Positions 1 to 10,410 of a stretch of 64,000 bases of DNA are shown here, one piece after another. The notes below the pieces were generated by a model. The model was not told the origin of the DNA, did not search any database, and was given only the letters and a program-made list of their open reading frames with translations. The stretch is from Platanthera guangdongensis (taxonomy: Eukaryota > Streptophyta > Magnoliopsida > Asparagales > Orchidaceae): contig CM077153.1 of NCBI GenBank assembly GCA_039583875.1, positions 109,798,568 through 109,862,567 of the forward strand, read 5' to 3'. Position numbers and translations under genes: made by a program. Position 1 is the stretch's first letter. Each line of letters starts with the position of its first letter.

Positions 1-95
1 CTTGACAACTGCCATTTCTAACCGGTCAACTACTATTGTCAGAGCTGTCAGAAGATTGTTAGAAACTAGATCAGCCGGTTACCATGAAGGAAGAC

Positions 96-104
96 TATAT
101 AAAG
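96..104 (+). promoter_or_regulatory. TATA box of the SIRE-type LTR
   Basis: The sequence TATATAAAG lies about 890 bp before the LTR end. The complete related LTR has CTATAAAAAG at a comparable place (55011-55020), about 760 bp before its end. It is the likely core promoter of the retrotransposon transcript. The start site itself cannot be seen. Confidence 0.6.
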
Positions 105-490
105 GCTTTCTCCTTCAACAGAAATTGATGATCAATCATTGAAGAATACAGATTCTGATTAATACATATAGAAGTAATAATACAAAAGATTTTCGATAGA
201 AGATCTAAAAGAAGTTGGAGAGAGAGAGCTTCATCTAAGAAGTGCAGCTGCTGAACCAGGCTGCCAAGAAAGATTCAGATTGTGATCTGAATCTCAAGTC
301 AGAAGCTGATTGAAGATCATCTTCTCAGGAGATTCAACCCTACTGAGTTCAGATTCAAGAAGCTTTGAAGAAAGCTAAGAGAGGTTGATCTCTGCCGTCA
401 GGTTCTTCCAAGAACTGATCAAGAAGCCATCCATCCATTCTCTCTCTTTCAGGGTGGTGGTAATAAACTTTGTTTAATCAAATTTCTGTA

Positions 491-745
491 AGATATATTA
501 TAGATCTGAGCTGTAAGCCTATTTTTTAAAGGCTGAGTGTAAGAGATTTAGATCTCTGAGTGTAGTTCTTGTTAAAGACTGAGGTAGGGCATTGTGCCTG
601 AGTTGTAGGAGACTGTGTTCTCTGAGTGTAGGCCGTATTGAAGGCTGAGGTAGGAATGTTTGCCTGAGTTGTAGGAGTGGGGACACTCTGAGTTATAGGA
701 GCCCTGTTGGGGTTCTGAGCTACTGTAAGATTTGAGGATCTGAAG
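491..745 (+). repeat. Tandem hairpin array in the LTR leader (about 10 units)
   Basis: Units of about 20-30 bp each form a small hairpin that usually ends in CTGAG, with TGTAG-like linkers. Stem pairs visible by eye include AGCCT/AGGCT (516-534), AGAGAT/ATCTCT (542-557), GGAGA/TCTCT (608-623, one wobble), GGAGTG/CACTCT (674-689, one wobble) and GAGCCC/GGGTTC (699-715, one wobble). One unit (652-665) is weak, with a 3-bp stem. The array lies downstream of the TATA box and so should be transcribed. A similar array with different stems is at 55423-55559. Confidence 0.7.
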
Positions 746-990
746 TGAAGAGAAGAAGTTAGGCCGAATCTAGTACACTACTAGATAGGTGAAGGGGGAA
801 AGTGGATGTACCCAGACCTTGGGGAACCACTATAAAAATCTGTGTTGTGATATTTTTGTGAATATTTCTGTGATAGCTGTAGAATTTGTAATTGCTCCTT
901 AAATTACAGGACAGATTTTTTGCCTTAATAGTAAAAGAAAAAGTACACCTATTCACCCCCCCTCTAGGTGGTTAGACACTAATTCTTTGA

Positions 991-1310
991 GAGGGAACAA
1001 ACCATGCGACATGGGCGTGTTAGAGGCCGTGTCCCCCTCTGGTCGACGAACTGCGCTCGACGATCGTTGAGTGGCCAATTGAGTTGAGACACGTCCTGTG
1101 ACACGAGCATGTCACAGGGCCGTGTTCTTCTCGGGATTAGTCAGGGATGCGTGTGTTGATGGACACGGGTGTGTCTTGGGACACACAGCCTGTGACACAG
1201 GCGTGTCACAGGCCATATCCCGCTCGCAGATGAAATTGACACCGTATAGCTTGCTTCTTCCCAGTAAGATTAGACTTCATCTCTACTATATCTAAAATTA
1301 AGGGAAGTAG
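991..1310. repeat. GTGTC-rich Ty3/gypsy LTR fragment
   Basis: This segment interrupts the first SIRE-type element between its LTR and its gag remnant. It contains repeated short inverted motifs of the form GACAC/GTGTC and CACGGGTGTG, as does the LTR of chromovirus A around 6150-6530. It has no coding content and no recognisable LTR ends. It is probably a truncated insertion from a related chromovirus, with edges placed by eye. Confidence 0.45.
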
Positions 1311-1324
1311 CCCATCTGAAGACC

Positions 1325-2150
1325 ATGGTTGATTTCCATATTAATTCTATCAAATATAAGGACTCTAGAATCAAGGATCTTGAAGAGAAACTTGAAAGGG
1401 AGAAGAGGATAGTGGCTAATTTCTCTAAGTTAGATGATATCAAGAGAAAATATGAAATTGAGTAGATTTCTAAAGTTATCCAATCTCAGAGGAGAGGTCA
1501 AGCTCCTGTGAGGCCTCAGTCAACCTTTCACAAGGTAATTCTCCCATCCAATAGGCATGACCAAGACTGTAAGTGTGGTCACTAGAGGTGTGGGAATCTT
1601 CCTTGTAAGACTTCAAAAGCACCTTATAATAGAAGAAGAGAGGTCATGAGATTGAGTGCACAGAAGGCTCCCAAGGTAAAATTCCAAAAGGCCCATCCTG
1701 GACATTTTGTATTTAGTGCCTCGGCCCCCTCATTCAAGGATAAGGCTATTGCCCATTCTAAGGTTCTTCAAGCCACAACTCAAACCTATAGTGGCTTAGC
1801 CAGTTGTTGCTAATGGAGTTCATAGTAAGAAAAGTTCCTCTACTGACAGACCTACTTCTGGTCAAGCTCTTGCTGGAAGAAACAAGAAGAAGACCACAAT
1901 TCTCCCCACTGAACATGTAGCCAGAAATGGCTTGCACACTTCAAGGTGTGTTCAGAAAAGGAGATACAACATCCATGAATGTTGGTGCTGTGGCAAAGTG
2001 GGCCACTTTGCCATAGATTGTTGGCACAACCCCTGTGTGCCAAAGGCAAGTCTGTGTCTTCCAGACAGGACTCCTATAGGTAGATATATGCATTTTTATG
2101 CTAACAAGAACCTAGGACCCAAGCCAACTTGGATTCCTAAGGTAAGGTAA
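1325..2150 (+). pseudogene. gag: SIRE-type gag, C-terminal remnant with CCHC zinc knuckle
   Basis: Broken remains of the nucleocapsid half of a copia gag. The first ~45 residues are coiled-coil-like (SRIKDLEEKLEREKRIVA) and match the segment before FPFIVEF in the second element. Around 1500-1555 is F-KVI-PSN, also found in the second gag. A zinc knuckle (C-W-C-C-x4-H-x4-C, about 1980-2021) follows, then a G-P-K-x-x-W-I-P-K segment, where the reading frame stops just as at the gag end of the second element. Several stops interrupt it. The N-terminal gag is absent; the GTGTC-rich fragment and the LTR lie where it should be. Confidence 0.7.
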
Positions 2151-3070
2151 ACTTTGTTTTACAGGATAGTATAAGTGGTCATGCCCATTTGTGGTCCTTG
2201 GATAGAGATGTGTCAGACCTAGTACTGGTACAAGATAGTTATCTTCTGAATAATTTACCAAAAGTTAGTAGTGGATGTATTGACCATCAAGCTCAAGAAG
2301 TCAAAGACAAATGAAATTGCTGAGGGGGAGCTAGCAAAGGAAATCCAGATGCATATTAAACGCTAAAGTTCATGAGCGAGGGTGCTGGTGTGCTCAGAGA
2401 CTCTTAATCCAGCATCTCCTTCTACTCTACAGGGAAAATATAAGTAGAATTCATATTGTTTATGAATCTTCTAAATATTCTCTAAATTGCTAAATCTATG
2501 CATCTTAGAGATAAGATAGTTGAAATTAAACTCTGAGAAGTAGTGAGATAATTGTCTAAAAACTCTTCTCAATAAATAAGTTAGTGGCACACATGTACAC
2601 TATGCCACAAGATGTAACTAGATTCAACATCCTCAAAATTGACATGAGCATGTTGAAGCTAGTTCAAATTACACACTCCACTAGGACACATATTATAATG
2701 TGCATTGCATGTCATCTTAATCCCTACAGATTAGACAAGTGTAGTATTACTATGGAAGTCAAAGGCAATTTAATTGCTAAAGAAATGGTCAATCAATTAA
2801 GACCAATAAGTCAAAGGTTGAGGAAAATAAGCTTACTCAACTGAATCTATAGATTAATTGACCTGCGGATAAGATCCGGGACTCGATCCCTTCCATTGAT
2901 CAAAATTGATCAACAAAACAGGTAAGTAACTTTCTGCCCACTCTTAAGAAATAACAATAAATAGTAAAGCTTGTGCATAAAGCAAAGTTACTGTTCCTTT
3001 CTGTCTCCCGCCCATATTCACTGAATTGACGGAAAGTCATTCCCTCTAGGTTGCAAAATTCTCAAGAGAA
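2151..3070 (+). other. Degenerate SIRE interior lacking pol
   Basis: Protease, integrase, reverse transcriptase and RNase H, which should follow gag, are not recognisable here, so most of pol has been deleted. A short open stretch at 2584-2844 (86 codons) resembles no family I know and has no supporting context. A GAGGGGGAG purine run lies near 2330. The rest is AT-rich and probably the remnant of the spacer before the env-like ORF. Confidence 0.45.
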
Positions 3071-4172
3071 ATGGCGACCAAGGGACGCGATTTCCTGTTC
3101 GAGGGTTCGAAAATGGTAAGAAATGGATTCAAAAATGCTCCTAAAGAGTTATAGTATGTTCTTCATCTTCACCGAACTTCTGACCTATATTTTGTCCTCT
3201 CGGGACCCTGTTTGCTTTGGAAAAGAGAGGTTCTATAATTATTCTCCAATGTCAATGGAGATGCTACAACTGAGAAATTCAAGATGACTGTAAGTGGAAC
3301 AAAATTCAAGATAACACCAAGAAGGCTGGCCAAATCCCTATAGCTGACGAAGCTCTCCGTAACTGATGATGAAGACGAACTATCACAGGATGATGTAAAG
3401 ACTTCCATGAAATGGTGTGGGGTGTCCAAGCACTCTACCAGATCAATCCTAAGGAGGGAACTGAACATGAAAGGTAAGTTCTTGGAAAACATCATCGAGA
3501 GGGCTCTGCTATGTAAAACAGACTCCCACGATAAGATCTCTAAAAAGATGTTCGACCTGATGAGCAGTGTCATACTGACCAGAAGAACTGATTGGGGAAG
3601 GATTATAATTGAAAGGATCACTGAATATATGATTGTACCAAATTTACAGAGAATTTTGTCCCTGTTTCTATGACAAACGATTCCAGAGATTTTAAAACTG
3701 AAGCTTGGAGCAAGAATACATCACATGATAAGAATGGACTTCAAGATGCCGGAAAGGTGGGACATGGTCCTTCTACCCCATTGACCATCAGCAGTAGAAA
3801 AGAAAGGAAAGAAGTATACTGTTCCTGAGCCCAACCCCACTAGCAGTTCCTCTAATAAAGAAGAACCTCACAATCAAGAAATGACAACTCAGGTAGGACA
3901 TGAACACTCAAGTATCAGCATCTTCAGATCTTACCCCACTAAGTCTTATAAGTAGACCTGAGTCAGATACTTTCCCTGAGGATGATGTGCCTACTTTTGA
4001 GATGGCTAAAATAGTGGCAAAGGAAGTTGTAGACAAGATCTCTACTAGGATGGAGGAAGATGCTACCAGATTTGATGATACTGATGTCCCTAGGCCTCAG
4101 AGTGAGGGGGAGATCAATTTAGAATCTGATAGAGAGACTATAATGTCTGACGTTGAGCAACTCCTGGCTTAA
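3071..4172 (+). pseudogene. SIRE env-like ORF remnant (plant transposon protein domain)
   Basis: Decayed third ORF of a SIRE-type copia. From the ATG at 3071 (a plausible start), the frame is broken at 3152 and again by TAG at 3341. It then reads for 110 codons to 3673, with an NMKGKFLENIIERALLCKT segment. This aligns with NAEGKFLVDIIGKILLCKT in the second element, followed in both by an LQRILSLFL/FARIISLLL stretch. The family resembles the 'putative plant transposon protein' domain found in SIRE env-like ORFs; a true envelope role is unproven. An acidic open stretch (3900-4172) forms the tail. No membrane segment is evident. Confidence 0.7.
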
Positions 4173-4877
4173 GTTATGTGTACCACCACTATCCGTTACA
4201 TGACATATAATAGAAGGTCCGGTCGGGGCCCCATATCATATGCCACAAACAGGCGGCGAAGTTACGGGTTAATATCAACAACTATTCGCATCCTAACTCA
4301 GAGAATTCTAGTGGAGGCTTTTAAGATTTTTGAACTCAATTCATCTGAATGTCCACAATATATAAACCAACATTTATATATATAACATCGCGAAAGAATG
4401 TTCTCCAAATTCACTGCAAGTCTGGCCTTATGGCCTTACAATTAAGCTTTATACATATGAGTTTTATACATTGGCACGCAGGCCGGCCACACATGAAAAT
4501 AACATCATATAAAATTCTTTGTCCTTTGAGGGCCAACATAGCAGCAACAAAGACAACAAGGGCTTCAACCCCCTATTTTCTGCTCGGCTCTCCTGCACCT
4601 GCACGGGACAATCCACCGCAATGGTGGCAAATAAGGCAACGGTCAGCATTCAGCTGAACCATTTATAACGACCCTACCCCTTACACAAGGCAGTGGTATT
4701 CCTTCCCTGTAGGCATAGCATTTTACAAGCAGATATATCCAACAATGTGCACTCATGCACAGTCAACATATCACAAACGTCGACCACGCGGCCCGACGCT
4801 CCGTGCACTCAGGGCACATTTTTGGTGTACCGAAAATACCAGGGTCCCACCTCCATTCAAGGCCCGAATACCAACGA

Positions 4878-5123
4878 CAAACTTGAGCATTTCTCTCCAC
4901 GGCCTTCAGCTGGAGACTTTAGTCTTATTTTAATGACCCGGGAATTGGCCCATAGCCCCCCATGGAATCACTACCGGATGGCGCGCAGGCCTAAGACTCT
5001 CAAACTTGAGCATTTCACTCCACGGACTTCAGCCAGAGACTTTAGTCTTATTGTAACAACCCGAGATTTGGCCAATAGCCCACATGGCATCGCTACTGGA
5101 TGGCACGCAGGCCTAAGACTCTC
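4878..5123. repeat. 123-bp tandem duplication inside the LTR of A
   Basis: Two adjacent copies begin with CAAACTTGAGCATTTC at 4878 and 5001. Both run through GACTTTAGTCTTATT to GCAGGCCTAAGACTCT. They differ at several positions, so the duplication is not recent. Confidence 0.85.
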
Positions 5124-6149
5124 ATTATATGTTTATGCCGAATGCCAATTGCCCAGGTACTCATGGCGGACATCCACAACGCGGAGACAGTTCTGCCATT
5201 TCACGTTGCTCAAATCGTCAGTTCACTGACGCAGGTCGGCCTCCCCTTATTCGTTCGGAATGAAGACTTTTTAAGAGCTCCCAAAGCTCACAAATAGCCA
5301 CACTGTCCCCTAAGGACTGGCTTCACAATCACAGGTTAGCTAGGAGGCATCACCAACGACATTCACTATCGCCCGACATTAGCGACAGAACTCACTTTCC
5401 ATCCCCAGCCCTAACCTTATCTGGATCAACCATCTAGCAATCCCTGCAACCATTTGTAGTGCCAGAAACACTGGTCTTTCATAGCATACAACACAAGCAC
5501 TTTGCAGGTATTTTCTTGGACTTTCAATCCAGTACTTCCTGTTACTATCCTTCACAGGCACAACCCACCGACTCCACAAACATACACATTTATACCCAAA
5601 GTCTTCTCCGATGTGTAAAGTAAAACATCACCAATCCAGACCAACCTGTCTAGATGGGCTTCACACAGTATGCCTATTCTGTACTATACATTTCTGGATC
5701 TACATGCAAGACATCTTAGGAATATCCAGAATCACCCAAGGGGAATCCCTCAACAATCCACCTTTTAGTGGGGGAAACCCATGCATATGCCAAATTAAGG
5801 ACTTCACATGTCCAAGGAAGAAAGATCGTTACCCTTGACGATCGTTTTGGAGCCATGGAATCCTAGCCAGATGAAAAGCACCACAACAGCCTTGCCTCCA
5901 CGAATTTGAACTCGTCATGCAATTCGAGGCTCTAAAACTCCACCGGCATCTGAATTCCTCCTCCTCCTCCCTTGCTCTCCCCACTCTCTACCTCTTTACA
6001 AAGAGAGAAAGTCCTTTGCTAATGAGAGAATTTATCCTCAACTCATATCCTTATAAGAGTAGGGAGATCTCAAGACCGTCGGATCCTAGTTGAAAGGAAT
6101 GAACGACCACGAAAAACCCTGAAAAATACTTTCCTGGGCGGAACAAGAC

Positions 6150-6530
6150 TTGTGACAAGCCTGTGTCATAGGTCGTGTTTCTTAAACGGTAAAGAAATTG
6201 ACTTGACCCGACCAGGACACGGCCGTGTCATAGGTCGTGTGCTAGACACGGCTTCAGAAATGCCCGTATATAGCCCGTGTTCCTCAGTCCTCACAGAACA
6301 GTCCAAGTACAGAGAAGGACACGACCGCCCATGTCACAGGTTGTGTGCCGCAGTCGATGATCGTCAAGCACATTTCGTCGAGCTCACTCGAGATCACCCT
6401 TCCAGCACTCGAGTGCAGGACACAACCATGGACACACCCGTGTCCCCGGCTGTGTACCTCATACAGAGTACGACACGGCTTTGGGACACGCCCGTGTGCA
6501 CGGCCGTGTTTCTCACCCTTCTCAGCCCAG
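6150..6530. repeat. Cluster of ACACGGCCGTGT-type palindromes
   Basis: Many short inverted repeats built from GACACG and CGTGTC occur at irregular spacing, for example GACACGGCCGTGTC near 6235. They lie near the start of the chromovirus A LTR on its sense strand. Similar motifs recur in the fragment at 991-1310. Confidence 0.7.
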
Positions 6531-6669
6531 TCACTACTGAGACTTAGGGCATTACAATCCTCCATTCCTTACAAGAACTTTAGCCCCGAAATTTGCATCC
6601 AGTACTTAGGAAACGTTTCAACAAAATGTGTTACAACATTTTTTGTACAACACAAACTTTTATACAAGT

Positions 6670-7071
6670 TTAAACAAACAATTCGGGAAACTCAGCACGC
6701 ATGGTCTGCTCCCGCTCCCATGTTAGCTCCTCACTGCCACAGTTGTCCAATCGAACCTTAACCATCCCGATTATCTTATTCCGCAATTGCTTATCGGCTT
6801 TATCCTTGATTCGAATGTGCCTAACCTTCGTAGTTAGCCCAAATTCGATCGGTACGCGATCATTTGCAATCACTTGAGCTGGATCTTTTACGGCTTTTCG
6901 AAGCACTGAGATGTGGAACACATCATGCAATCCACTCAATTCATCCGAAAGACCTAGCCAATAGGCAACTTCACCAACTCTTTCCACCACTTCAAATGGA
7001 CCAAGATATTGCGCATTTAACTTTTTCAAGCGCCGAATCCTGGACACGCCTTTGAAGGGTTTGATTTTCAA
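6670..7071 (-). pseudogene. pol: Chromovirus A integrase C-terminus and chromodomain
   Basis: The 133-codon open stretch begins in the integrase tail. It contains a GPF/Y-type segment (QYLGPFEVVERVGEVAYWLG) and [14 protein letters not shown], both typical of gypsy integrases. It ends in a chromodomain-like tail (ELTWEREQTMRAEFPELF). In chromoviruses this tail is thought to guide integration toward marked chromatin. It is separated from the integrase core by stops and is not translatable as part of a polyprotein. Confidence 0.8.
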
Positions 7072-7217
7072 ATATACCCAATCGCCAATCGCAAACTCAA
7101 CATTTCGGTGCTTGGCGTTGTTATATTTGGCCTGTCTACCTTGGGCTATCAGTTATCTCTCCCAAATAGAGCGTATCGTCGAATTAGCTTTTCGACTTCC
7201 TTACACTTATATAGTTT

Positions 7218-8027
7218 CTATTCGCCTGCTTCCGCCCAAGCTAATGGTGTACGACATTTTCGACCATACAAAGACTCAAATAGTGCCATACTTATGCTTT
7301 CTTGGTAGCTATTACTGTAGGCAAACTCTATCATATAGAGATGATCTTCCCACCTCTTACCAAAGTCCAAGGCGCACATTCGGAGCATATCCTCCATCAT
7401 TCTGTTGGTCCTCTCAGTTTGGCAATCAGTTTGGGGATGAAAGCCCATACTCAACGTTAACTTTGTTCCTAATAATTGATTGATTACCATCCAATCATTC
7501 GATGTGAATCACCCGTCACGATCACTTACGAAGCAACGAGGAACACCGTGTAGTCGTACGATTTGCTTAACATAAAGTTTCACCAAGACTTCCACTAAAT
7601 CGTCCCTCTTGTTCGGAAGAAAGTGACCCACTTTCTTCAACCGGTCCATGATCACCCAAAATGAATCGTTAATGCGTTGAGACCTCGGCAAACCATGCAC
7701 GAAATCCATCGAAATATCATCAAACTTACATTACGGAATATGTAGCGACTTCAGGAAACCTCCAGGCTTCTAGCATTTAGCTTTTACTAAGGCACATGTC
7801 TGACATTTAGCCATATAATGTGTTATGTCTTTCTTTAACCCTGGCCACCAGAACAACTTTTTCATATCTTTGTACATCTTTGTGCTTCCTGGGTGAATTG
7901 AGTATTTCGTAAATTGAGCCTCATACATCAATTCTTCTCCTAGTTTACCCATACTTGGAAAGCACAAATGAACATCTTCTCGCAAAAGGCCATCATCCCA
8001 GGAGAATTGGTCATTTGACCCATCCAC
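7218..8027 (-). pseudogene. pol: Chromovirus A integrase (zinc-binding and catalytic core)
   Basis: On the sense strand the first piece (8027-7770) carries the H2C2 zinc-binding region, with YSIHPGSTKMYKDM and CQTCALVKAKC. The second (7709-7509) begins [10 protein letters not shown] and includes D-x-F-W-V-I-M-D-R and VSDRDG, which hold core acidic positions. The third (7490-7218) has FHPQTD-QTERTNRMMEDMLR and ends at [11 protein letters not shown]. Stops or frameshifts separate the pieces. QTDGQ is altered to QTDCQ. This integrase is inactive. Confidence 0.85.
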
Positions 8028-8054
8028 TGCATAGCGTTGCAGACTATCATCAAG

Positions 8055-9927
8055 TTATGTTGCTCGCCGAATTCTGTCCGCAAGATCATACTGTACCTCC
8101 GTCCAATTCAAGCATGCAATTGCTGTTGAATTCTTGTCAACACAAGAAATCTCTAACTCTTCCAACTCCTGGATCAGACGCTCATCATGCATCTGCAACC
8201 AATTTGCCTTTGACTGAGTCCTACAAATCAAGGCATCTGCGACCACATTTCCCTTCCCGAGATCTGTTGCTCGCCGAATTTTGTCCACAAGATCATATTG
8301 TACCTCCGTCCAGTTCAAGCATGCATTTGCTGTTGAATTCTTGTCAACATAAGAAATCTCTAATGCTTCCAACTCCTGGATCAGACGCTCATCATGCATC
8401 TGCAACCAATTTGCATTTGACTGAGTCCTACGACTCAAGGCATCTGCGACCATGTTTTCCTTCCCGAGAGTGTAGTGAATATCAAAGGTGTAGTCCCCGA
8501 GGAAATCCATCCACCTTCGTTGTCACATATTGAGATCTTTCTGATCTAATAGGTACTTTAGGCTCTTATAGTCCGTGAATATATCCACCTTCACGCCATA
8601 TAAATAGTGACGCCATAGGTTAAGTGTAAAAATCAATGCTGCCAACTATAAATCCTGGACGGGAAAGTTTCGCACATGCACTTTCAACTGGCGTGAGCCA
8701 TAAACAATCACCTTTCCAAATTGAAGAAGAACGTAGCCTAAGCCGCTACCTGACGCATCACTATAAATCTCATAGCCATCTGTACCACATGGCGATGTCA
8801 AAACGGGCACCGTGGTCAAAAGACTCTTTAGCTCATCAAAAGCTCGCGCATACTCCGGCTTCCAAAGAAACTTCTGATCCTTTCTTGTTAATATGGTAAG
8901 AGGCAAAGCGATCTGTGAAAAGTTTTCTACAGAACATCTGTCGTAGACTGCCAGTCCAAGGAAACTCCTGACTTCGGCCACCAAAGAAAACACTGGCGAC
9001 TCCTGGATGGCCCTTATCTTTGTCGGATCCACTGCAATGCCCTCTCCACTCACCACATGGCCAAGAAAAGCCATTGACGATAGTCAAAACTCACACTTTG
9101 AGAACTTGGTGTAGTGCTTATTTTTTCCTCAGGGTATGCAACACCAACCATAAATGGTTCGCATGATCTTCTTCAGATTAAGAGTACATCAGGATATCAT
9201 CAATAAAGACAATCACAAACCGGTCCAAGTACTCTTGGAATATTCGGTGCATTAGATCCATAAACATCGATGGCCTATTACATAGTCCAAACGGCATTAC
9301 AGTAAACTCGTAATGACTGTAGCGTGTTCCAAACGCTGTCATGGGAATGTCACCTTCCCGAATTCGCAACTTGTAGTAGCCTAATTTCAAATCCAGTTTT
9401 GAGTATACTGTCGATCTCGCCAGTTGATCAAACAAGTCATCTATCCGTGGAATCAGATATTTATTACTCTCCGTCAACTTATTCAATTCACGATAATCAA
9501 TACACAATCGCAGGCTACCATCCTTCTTTTTCATAAAAAGAACAGGTGCGCTCCAAGATGACATATTTGGGTGCATGTATCCCTGTTCCAACAATTCTTG
9601 CAATTGAACATTGAGTTCGACCATATCCTTTGGCGCTACTCGATATGGCCAGCGGGCCACAGGTTTTGCACCTGGAACCGGCCCAATCGAGGAATCAATC
9701 TCCTGATGTGGTGGTAATCCCGGAAGCTCCTTCGGGAACACATCAGCAAACTCCAAAACAATCGGAACATCACTCACACTGACCTTTGGCTCAACAGCCT
9801 CAACAAGTGTGAAGAACAACTCCGCGCCTTTCCAAACTACTTTAACCACTTGAAGAGCAGACACCAATGTCATGCTCGACCCTCGCATACCAGCGAACTT
9901 CATTTCTCGTTCGGTATTCCTATCCAA
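8055..9927 (-). pseudogene. pol: Chromovirus A reverse transcriptase and RNase H
   Basis: The 9927-9178 stretch contains the [46 protein letters not shown], and the FIDD form of the catalytic motif in [13 protein letters not shown]. The 9087-8646 stretch continues through FLGHVVSGEGIAVDP and the RNase H start (YEIYSDASGSGLGYVL). The 8510-8055 stretch holds the RNase H tail ([13 protein letters not shown]), duplicated in frame (see 8061-8474). Frameshifts and stops separate the parts. All domains match the gypsy order. Confidence 0.85.
8061..8474 (-). repeat. In-frame 207-bp tandem duplication in RNase H tail
   Basis: TGCTCGCCGA begins at 8061 and again at 8268, and the two 207-bp units (69 codons each) remain similar throughout. 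Each encodes a VADAL...RTQS-ANWLQMHDERL segment followed by ACLNWTEVQYDL. The length is a multiple of three, so the frame is kept. Confidence 0.9.
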
Positions 9928-10240
9928 TGTGACTTCCTTTGATTTGCAATCTATATAGCAATGTTGCTCCGAGAGTCAGTCCATACCAAAGATCTCATCA
10001 AACTTCGATATCGGCAGCACCGATGCTTCCAATCTGAAATACCGACTTCCTATTTGTACCTCCACAAAACAAGACCTATTTGCATGCATTACACATCCAT
10101 TGGTAATAACACCTTCACATTATCTGCCACCATACGAATCGGTACACAGATCTGTAACACGACGTCCACAGATAAAAATGAATGAGAAGCACCAGTATTA
10201 AACAGTGCTCTCGCCGGACAGTCTTGAATCAGTACAAAGC
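9928..10240 (-). pseudogene. pol: Chromovirus A aspartic protease
   Basis: On the sense strand, reading begins at 10240 with FVLIQDCPARALFNTGASHSF, the active-site region of a gypsy retropepsin. The usual DTGA is NTGA here, so the catalytic Asp is replaced. Stops follow before the RT segment. The upstream intron-like segment (10241-10319) separates it from the end of gag. When that segment is skipped, the reading frame from gag joins this protease at a glycine codon. Confidence 0.7.
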
Positions 10241-10319
10241 CTAATACAAACACATCATACACAAGCTACAAACAATGTATGAAATAAAAAAAGCAGCAAT
10301 CAAATATGTTACCGCGTAC
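10241..10319 (-). other. Intron-like segment between gag and protease (element A)
   Basis: On the sense strand the 79-bp segment starts GTACGC at 10319 and ends TTTGTATTAG at 10241, with a T-rich interior. Its length is not a multiple of three, and reading straight through meets TAA after two codons. Removing it joins the gag frame to the protease frame in phase 1, inside a glycine codon. Matching segments occur in B (19912-20007) and D (31712-31846). Confidence 0.55.
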
Positions 10320-10410
10320 CTATGACAATGTCATTTTGCTTTATGGCCTCCTGCTGGCCAAGATTATACACACGGTGTTGATGCATGAAAACGGACAGGG
10401 AGTCGAGCAC
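10320..10410 (-). pseudogene. gag: End of chromovirus A gag
   Basis: A short in-frame stretch reads RVYNLGQQEAIKQNDIVIG, the linker that follows the zinc knuckle in Tekay-type gag proteins. Upstream (above about 10410) the sequence no longer resembles gag, and no zinc knuckle is found, so the element is truncated here. Confidence 0.6.

Larger units (their letters stand above)
1..990 (+). mobile_element. 3' part of a SIRE-type Ty1/copia LTR
   Basis: This is the downstream part of a long terminal repeat whose start lies before the window. It has the same order of parts as the complete LTR at 53771-55773: a TATA box, a leader, a hairpin array (491-745), the phrase 'gggaaagtggatgtaccca', then a 'cacctattcacccccc' stretch a few tens of bases before the LTR end. 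The expected tRNA-Met primer-binding site is missing. After about position 990 the sequence changes to an unrelated GTGTC-rich repeat, so the LTR edge is approximate. It belongs with the gag and env-like remnants up to 4172. Confidence 0.75.
4177..6556 (-). repeat. 3' LTR of chromovirus A
   Basis: The sense-strand start TGTAATGCCCTAAG is clear at 6556, just after a GGAATGGAGGAT purine tract. The other edge is inferred from a change of sequence at about 4177-4179 (TGTGTACC on the plus strand). The LTR holds a 123-bp tandem duplication and a cluster of GTGTC/GACAC palindromes. With no second LTR for comparison, the lower edge is uncertain. Confidence 0.6.
4177..10410 (-). mobile_element. Chromovirus A, Tekay/Del-like Ty3/gypsy, 5' truncated
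   Basis: A minus-strand Ty3/gypsy element. Read on its sense strand it has the end of gag, protease, reverse transcriptase, RNase H, integrase, a chromodomain-like tail, a purine-rich tract and a 3' LTR starting TGTAATGCCC at 6556. The pol order and C-terminal domain place it among chromoviruses. Most of gag and the 5' LTR are missing beyond about 10410, where unrelated sequence begins. It directly abuts the env-like remnant of the first SIRE-type element. No target duplication can be checked because one end is lost. Confidence 0.8.

Noticed and set aside
2584..2844. 86-codon ORF as a gene
   Set aside because: It sits in a decayed retrotransposon with no homology that I recognise; the length is within chance for AT-rich DNA.
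3169..3621. 150-codon minus-strand ORF
   Set aside because: It is the antisense of the env-like remnant, whose plus-strand frame has a homologue in the window.
4693..5229. 178-codon ORF in the A LTR as a gene
   Set aside because: It spans the 123-bp tandem duplication in non-coding LTR sequence and has no domain.
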